Below are positions 60,401-64,000 of a stretch of DNA of 64,000 nt, one piece after another. The notes beneath the pieces are model-generated. The model worked only from the letters and a program-made list of their open reading frames with translations, was not told the DNA's origin and did no database searches. The DNA comes from Bradyrhizobium sp. dw_411. Lineage in GTDB: Bacteria > Pseudomonadota > Alphaproteobacteria > Rhizobiales > Xanthobacteraceae. Location of the stretch: assembly GCF_018449695.1 (NCBI RefSeq), contig NZ_JAAVUY010000009.1, forward strand, positions 186,001 to 250,000. Direction: 5' to 3'. The translations under genes were made by a program, and so were the position numbers. Every line of letters starts with the position of its first letter. The first letter of the stretch is position 1.

Positions 60401-63400
60401 GTAGTTGGCGTTAGGTACGAAGCTGACGGTTTGGGTGCTCGCGTTATAGCTGACCGTGCCGTTGCTCGGGTTGCTGACACCCGAAATGGACAAGGGCAGA
60501 CCGTTTGGATCCGTGTCGTTGGCCAGCAAAGTCGAAGACGAAATCGACAGCGCGGTATTTTCGAACGCGACCAGGCCGCTGACGTTGTTGGCCGCAGGCC
60601 CGGTGGTGGTATTGAAGACAACGTCAACCCAGTAGTTGCTACCGCTGGAACCATTGGCGGGGAAAGCAGGGCTGCCGCCGTAGGCAAAGAGACCGTCGCC
60701 ACCACTCGTACCGCTGGCCAGCGCAGTTAGCGATCCGCTCGTCACAGCAGTGTTGAAGTAATTGGTGTCAATCGAATAATCCCCACTGCTGGTGTAATAG
60801 GACGCGATGTATGTCGTCCCGGCAGTGATGGACACTGGGTTTGAGAAGTTGACCTGTTGCCAACCACTCGCGCTTTCATCGACGAAAACGGCACTGGCCA
60901 GCAGCGTCCCCGTAGACGTCCACAAATCTGCTACGTGCGTGCCCGTGTTGTCCGGCCCCTTGTAGAAGCGGATCCCGGAGATCGTGCCGTTTGTAGAGGC
61001 CTGGAACTCGACGCCGAGATTAACCGCATTGGGGTCGTTGACGGTAATTGTACCCGGCGTTGCACCGGGCGAGAATAATGTTTGCGCCGTCGGCGGGTTG
61101 TTGATGGTGACTGAAACGTTGCCCGAGGCGGAGTTCTGACCATCCGTGATCGTATAGGTGAAGCCGGCATCACCAACGAAGTTGCCGACCGGCACGAAAC
61201 TGACCGTCTGGGTGGCCGCGTTATAGCTAACCGTCCCGTTGACCGGATCGCTGACACCCGAAAGCGACAAGGATAGACCGTTGCTATCCGTATCACCGGC
61301 CAGCAAGGTCGAGACCGAGATCGGCAGCGTGGTATTTTCGGTCGTCACCAATCCGCTAACGTTGTTGGCCTGCGGCCCAACGCTTTGATCGTTGAATACG
61401 ACATCGACCCAATAATTGTCGCCGGAGACCGTGACGTTGGCTGGGAAGATGCTGTTGGAGGAATAGCTAAAGACACCGTTCATGCCATCGGCTATCGCCG
61501 AAAGAGAACCATTTGTCGGATCTTGCAGCGTATCGAAATAATACGGAGTGTCCGAGTATTCCCCACCGCTCGAGTGGTACGAGGCGATATAGGTTTGGCC
61601 TGCGCTGATCTTCACAGGGGTAGAAAAGTTGACTTGCTGCCAACCGCTCGCCGTCTCGTCGGTGGATGGAGCGGTCCCCAGAAGTGCGCCTGTCGAACTC
61701 CACAAGTCTACGATGTGGGTCCCGGTGTTGAGGGGTCCCTTGTAGAAACGAATTCCTGTAATGTAACCGTTTGTACTCGATGTGAATCTGAGACCGAACT
61801 CTCCTGCAGTGTTATCAGCCGCGTCGGCCGTTGCGGGCGTATCGCTTGGGCTGAACAGGCTGAGGGCCGTGGACGGTGCTGCCGTATAAGAAACACCAGG
61901 TCCAGGTACTTCGATGTTGAGGCTGTCGTCGACAGCGCGGGTCTGAATCGCATACGTACCGGGAGCTGGAGCGTTGAAAGTATAGCTCCAATTTTCGGTG
62001 ACCGCGCCGACGGCAGTAGTTGCCGGGTGCCAGCTCTTTCCTCCATCGGTCGAGACATCGACGGTCGCTATTACACCGCCACCTGAGTCCGTAGCAGTCC
62101 CCGTAACTGTCACCGACTGGCCCTCGACAGGGCTGGTGCTCGAGACGCTCGTAATCGTGGACGTCGGAGGCGTGTGATCAGTCGACGCGGTCGCGATCTT
62201 AAGGGTCGACTGCAGCGTTGACGGCTGAACACCCATATCCGCGAACAGGTTCACCGTCGCTTGTTCGACGCTCGGGTCCGCCGGCAGCGTCCCCCATTGC
62301 GTTCCATAGCTTTGATCGGAGAGACCCCATGACCAAAATACCGTCCCTGCTCCGAAAACGAGGGCCCCGCTGGTCGGGTCACGATATTCAACCAGGTTAT
62401 GCGTGGCGGTGCCGGACGTGTCGACATTGCCAAATTCGGTATTGAAGCCTGGATCATTCACTATTGTTGTCGTTGAAAGGTCTACGAGACCAACCGGCTC
62501 AAAGCCGTTGTCTGGAGAGGAATCCCATTCATACCCGAGCAGGTCCGCGGCCAGCGTTGCGGTGCCGCCCGGCGCCGTATTGGCGACGCTGGTATTTCGC
62601 CAAATGCGAAGAAGGCTCTCGCCGTAGGGGATCGTGATGGGCCCAATCCCGAGAGCGCTTTCGTCGACCTGGAACACGGTGCCGGTCACCGCATTTGATG
62701 GAAGCCCGGCGCCGCCAAGATTAGTTGGAGCCTCGAATGAACCCGTCCCAACCCCACTCGGATTGACGATCGATTCGAAATGACTGTCCTTGTAAGTTTC
62801 CATCGTGCGATCGGGCGTATTGCTGCCGTCGATGCTGTTCAGGAGCTCCGTTTGCCAGAACATCTCGTTGCCGCTCATGAAGGCGAGGTTGACGCCCGCA
62901 TTAGCCGCCGCCTGGACATTCGCTACCTGGCTGTCGGTCCAGTACTCGTCATGGCCGGCGTCCATGAATATCTTGTGGTTAAGAAGCAACGAACCGTCAG
63001 TGGCAGTATCCATGCCGGAGATATACGAAACATCATAACCATTCTCTTCCAGCCAGTAGATCGCCGAATATTCTGCACCAAACACGGAGTCCTGCGCACC
63101 GCTCTCGGCTCCGGAAGAATCGAAGGTCGTAAGGGGGCGATTGTAACTGACCGCATAAGCGGCACCCAGTCCCGTTCCTCCTACAGAGCTCGGCGCGGGT
63201 CCGTCACCACCATAGACGTTGGCCCCGCCCCACCCGTTGTAGGCCTCCCAGGTTTCGTCACTGGTCTGAAAAACGATATCGCTGGTCGAGCTGGTATCCT
63301 TGATATCGAAGGGGATCTGAAAAATCTGGGTCGGATCGGAGGGGTTTCCCTGGACGATATTGGCGATGTACACGCCGGATACTGCGTCTGACGGCACGTC

Positions 63401-64000
63401 CCACGCATCGGTAACCGACCAGTTGCCCGCATCCACCAGCCCCGTTGTGGGGTCGACAATGGCATTCGGCTGCACGACGGCTGATGTTGACTGATGCTGG
63501 ATCGTATCAACAAGGCGTGCGCCGTCTCCGCCGTAATAACCCAAGCGGTAGATGTCGATCTCGTAATTGCCGCTGCTCGTCTGGTTGTTGACCTTGAAAT
63601 CGACCGTTCCGCCAACATTGGTGCTGATGCTGGTGACGTAGCCCTGGAGCACCGAAGAATCCTGTCCTGGAGCGATCTGCCAGACGCTCTCGGGCGTACC
63701 TGTCTTCTCGTTTTCCAGCACAATGGCGTTGGGACCGGTCGCCAGCGTGACGCTTCCGTTGGCGCTATGCGCAGCCGGGTCGGACACAGTGTAGGTAAAG
63801 GTCGACGTCTGGCCGGTGTTATCCTGCGTCGGTTGGAACATGAGTCCGGTCAGCTGTGCGACCGTCAGACTCTCGCCCATGGTTACGGCTGTGGTCCCGT
63901 TGGCAAGCAGCACCGTCCCGTCCGTCGGCAAACCGGTGACCGACACACTCAGCGCCGATGCGGCAAAACTGGCATCGCTTGGTGCTACGATGCCGATCTT
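57482..64000 (-). CDS. Giant DUF4082/dimethylformamidase-beta-like surface protein, 5' end beyond window
   Basis: The frame is open from the window edge to a TAA at 57482-57484, at least 2170 residues, with the N-terminus missing. In order from the edge: a cadherin-like unit (SVTGLPTDGTVLLANGTTAV); a large domain at about 100-600 resembling the beta subunit of N,N-dimethylformamidase (YEIDIYRLGYYGGDGARLVD, then FMDAGHDEYWTDSQVANVQA and SGNEMFWQTELLNSI); an Ig-like domain near 610-710; then six DUF4082 modules alternating with five cadherin-like linkers at a period of about 260 residues. It ends DALFRPQLVS without a classic RTX block. Secretion by the downstream type I system is inferred. Confidence 0.85.
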   Translation of the reverse strand, partial: KIGIVAPSDASFAASALSVSVTGLPTDGTVLLANGTTAVTMGESLTVAQLTGLMFQPTQDNTGQTSTFTYTVSDPAAHSANGSVTLATGPNAIVLENEKTGTPESVWQIAPGQDSSVLQGYVTSISTNVGGTVDFKVNNQTSSGNYEIDIYRLGYYGGDGARLVDTIQHQSTSAVVQPNAIVDPTTGLVDAGNWSVTDAWDVPSDAVSGVYIANIVQGNPSDPTQIFQIPFDIKDTSSTSDIVFQTSDETWEAYNGWGGANVYGGDGPAPSSVGGTGLGAAYAVSYNRPLTTFDSSGAESGAQDSVFGAEYSAIYWLEENGYDVSYISGMDTATDGSLLLNHKIFMDAGHDEYWTDSQVANVQAAANAGVNLAFMSGNEMFWQTELLNSIDGSNTPDRTMETYKDSHFESIVNPSGVGTGSFEAPTNLGGAGLPSNAVTGTVFQVDESALGIGPITIPYGESLLRIWRNTSVANTAPGGTATLAADLLGYEWDSSPDNGFEPVGLVDLSTTTIVNDPGFNTEFGNVDTSGTATHNLVEYRDPTSGALVFGAGTVFWSWGLSDQSYGTQWGTLPADPSVEQATVNLFADMGVQPSTLQSTLKIATASTDHTPPTSTITSVSSTSPVEGQSVTVTGTATDSGGGVIATVDVSTDGGKSWHPATTAVGAVTENWSYTFNAPAPGTYAIQTRAVDDSLNIEVPGPGVSYTAAPSTALSLFSPSDTPATADAADNTAGEFGLRFTSSTNGYITGIRFYKGPLNTGTHIVDLWSSTGALLGTAPSTDETASGWQQVNFSTPVKISAGQTYIASYHSSGGEYSDTPYYFDTLQDPTNGSLSAIADGMNGVFSYSSNSIFPANVTVSGDNYWVDVVFNDQSVGPQANNVSGLVTTENTTLPISVSTLLAGDTDSNGLSLSLSGVSDPVNGTVSYNAATQTVSFVPVGNFVGDAGFTYTITDGQNSASGNVSVTINNPPTAQTLFSPGATPGTITVNDPNAVNLGVEFQASTNGTISGIRFYKGPDNTGTHVADLWTSTGTLLASAVFVDESASGWQQVNFSNPVSITAGTTYIASYYTSSGDYSIDTNYFNTAVTSGSLTALASGTSGGDGLFAYGGSPAFPANGSSGSNYWVDVVFNTTTGPAANNVSGLVAFENTALSISSSTLLANDTDPNGLPLSISGVSNPSNGTVSYNASTQTVSFVPNANYVGPANFTYTITDGQSSASGNVSINVNNPLSAQTLFSASATPSTITVNDAQAVTLGVKFEASASGTISGIRFYKGPENTGTHIGNLWSSTGVLLASATFTNESASGWQQVSFSTPVSITAGTTYIASYYTSSGDYSSDANYFTNAVTTGSLTALASGTSGGDGVYAYGAVFPTNSFNATNYWVDVVYNQSAVQPPVAGTVSVVATENTTLPILASTLLANDTDPNGLPLSISGVSSPVNGTVSYNAATQTVSFAPASNYVGPASFTYTITDGQASASGQVSVNVSNPTTSQTLFSAGATPGTITADDSSPVTLGVKFQASANGTILGIRFYKGPENTGTHVGDLWSSTGVLLASATFTDESASGWQQVNFSTPVSITAGATYTASYFTSSGEYSADANYFNTALTNGSLTALASGTSGGDGVFAYGSSAVFPTNSYQATNYWVDVVFNQSVIQPPVANNDSGLVATENTALSIPASELLTNDTDPNGLALSISGVSNPSNGTVSYNASTQSISFVPARNYVGPASFTYTITDGEASASGNVSLTVNNPTMVQTLFAANATPGTITADDPEAVTLGVKFQASADGVISGIRFFKGPENTGTHVADLWSSSGTLLASATFTNESASGWQQVNFSTPVAITAGTTYIASYYTSSGEYSVDANYFTNAVTSGPLTALASGTGGGDGVFAYGSSPSFPTNSFNASNYWVDVDFTQPSNEPPIAQDLNGLADTTNTTLTIPVSTLLANDSDPSGLPLSISGVSNSSNGTVSYNAAAQTVSFVPNANYTGSAGFTYSITDGVNSASANVGLTVGDASLFNQAYTPSTVTANDPNAALGVELGVKFQSSENGTITGVEFYKGPQNTGTHVADLWTANGTLLATATFTNETASGWQAVNFATPVAVTAGTTYIASYHTFSEYSATPNFFATALTNGPLTAPSSSTSGGNGVYTYYEDPIFPTNTFNATNYGVDALFRPQLVS
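57485..61870 (-). repeat. Tandem 780-bp coding repeats (DUF4082 plus cadherin-like linker)
   Basis: Module starts (code for a sequence like TLFSxxATPxTIT) fall near 61860, 61075, 60297, 59525, 58745 and 57975, a period of 770 to 785 bp. Nucleotide identity is high between units: ASGWQQVNFSTPV, ITAGTTYIASYYTSSG and FTYTITDG are nearly constant. The last unit lacks a linker and is the most divergent. Such arrays expand and contract by recombination. Confidence 0.9.

Noticed and set aside
57485..61870. Regular 780-bp spacing considered as CRISPR or other noncoding array
   Set aside because: The units are long, in frame, and encode DUF4082 and cadherin-like domains; there are no short repeats with unique spacers.

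Overview
The window reads as chromosomal DNA of a high-GC alphaproteobacterium, most likely Bradyrhizobium or a close relative in the Nitrobacteraceae. This rests on recognised family content (OFA-type MFS carrier, TAXI and Bug/TctC solute-binding proteins, FCD-type GntR regulator, DUF4082 surface proteins) and on intergenic palindromes of a style I associate with that genus. It is an inference; no rRNA or housekeeping marker is present to settle it.

Region 1 (1-7020) is ordinary metabolism and transport: a truncated OFA-family MFS carrier with a large dyad in its upstream region, a TusA-like sulfurtransferase coupled to mobB, a divergent mobA, and three unrelated solute-binding proteins (branched-chain amino acid type, TAXI TRAP type, Bug/TctC type). 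Two Bradyrhizobium-type intergenic palindromes sit between them.

Region 2 (7065-14591) is bounded by two identical 76-nt tRNA genes (anticodon CAU), each with about 55 bp of conserved upstream sequence. Between them lie a GntR regulator with a three-repeat candidate operator, a tightly packed NMT1-type ABC transporter (binding protein, ATPase, two permeases), an amidohydrolase and an exported beta-propeller protein. It looks like an uptake-and-hydrolysis module inserted by, or duplicated with, the tRNA locus.

Region 3 (14743-19656) has a compact set: a small Tat-signal-like peptide, a PqqD/HPr-kinase-like fusion protein, an NTP_transf_5 nucleotidyltransferase, a hexapeptide acyltransferase and small proteins of unknown function. 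It resembles peptide-tailoring gene sets but has no canonical lasso-peptide synthetase, and is my main candidate for an undescribed system.

Region 4 (19890-26953) is a type I secretion locus: PPP-family phosphatase, HlyD-like adaptor, PrsD-like ABC exporter and its probable substrate, a 980-residue protein with a beta-helix head, seven Ig-like repeats and a C-terminal secretion-type domain.

Region 5 (28158-50133) is a Wzx/Wzy-type polysaccharide cluster, almost all on the minus strand: glycosyltransferases (some fused to other enzymes), galE, other sugar-nucleotide enzymes, two DegT aminotransferases, hexapeptide acyltransferases, an Alg13/Alg14-like split transferase, a polymerase, a flippase, a deacetylase, an FkbM methyltransferase and two 2OG-Fe(II) oxygenases. 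A Tat-exported beta-helix protein here is a paralogue of the head of the secreted 980-residue protein.

Region 6 (50548-64000) is a second type I system whose ABC exporter carries a C39-like domain lacking the catalytic cysteine, plus two large DUF4082 proteins. One, over 2170 residues, runs off the window and carries a dimethylformamidase-beta-like domain. A small conserved protein follows the shorter one; a frameshifted copy of it follows the giant one. Many operon heads in regions 3 to 6 are AT-rich islands, several with an exact TTATTTAAT, suggesting shared control.
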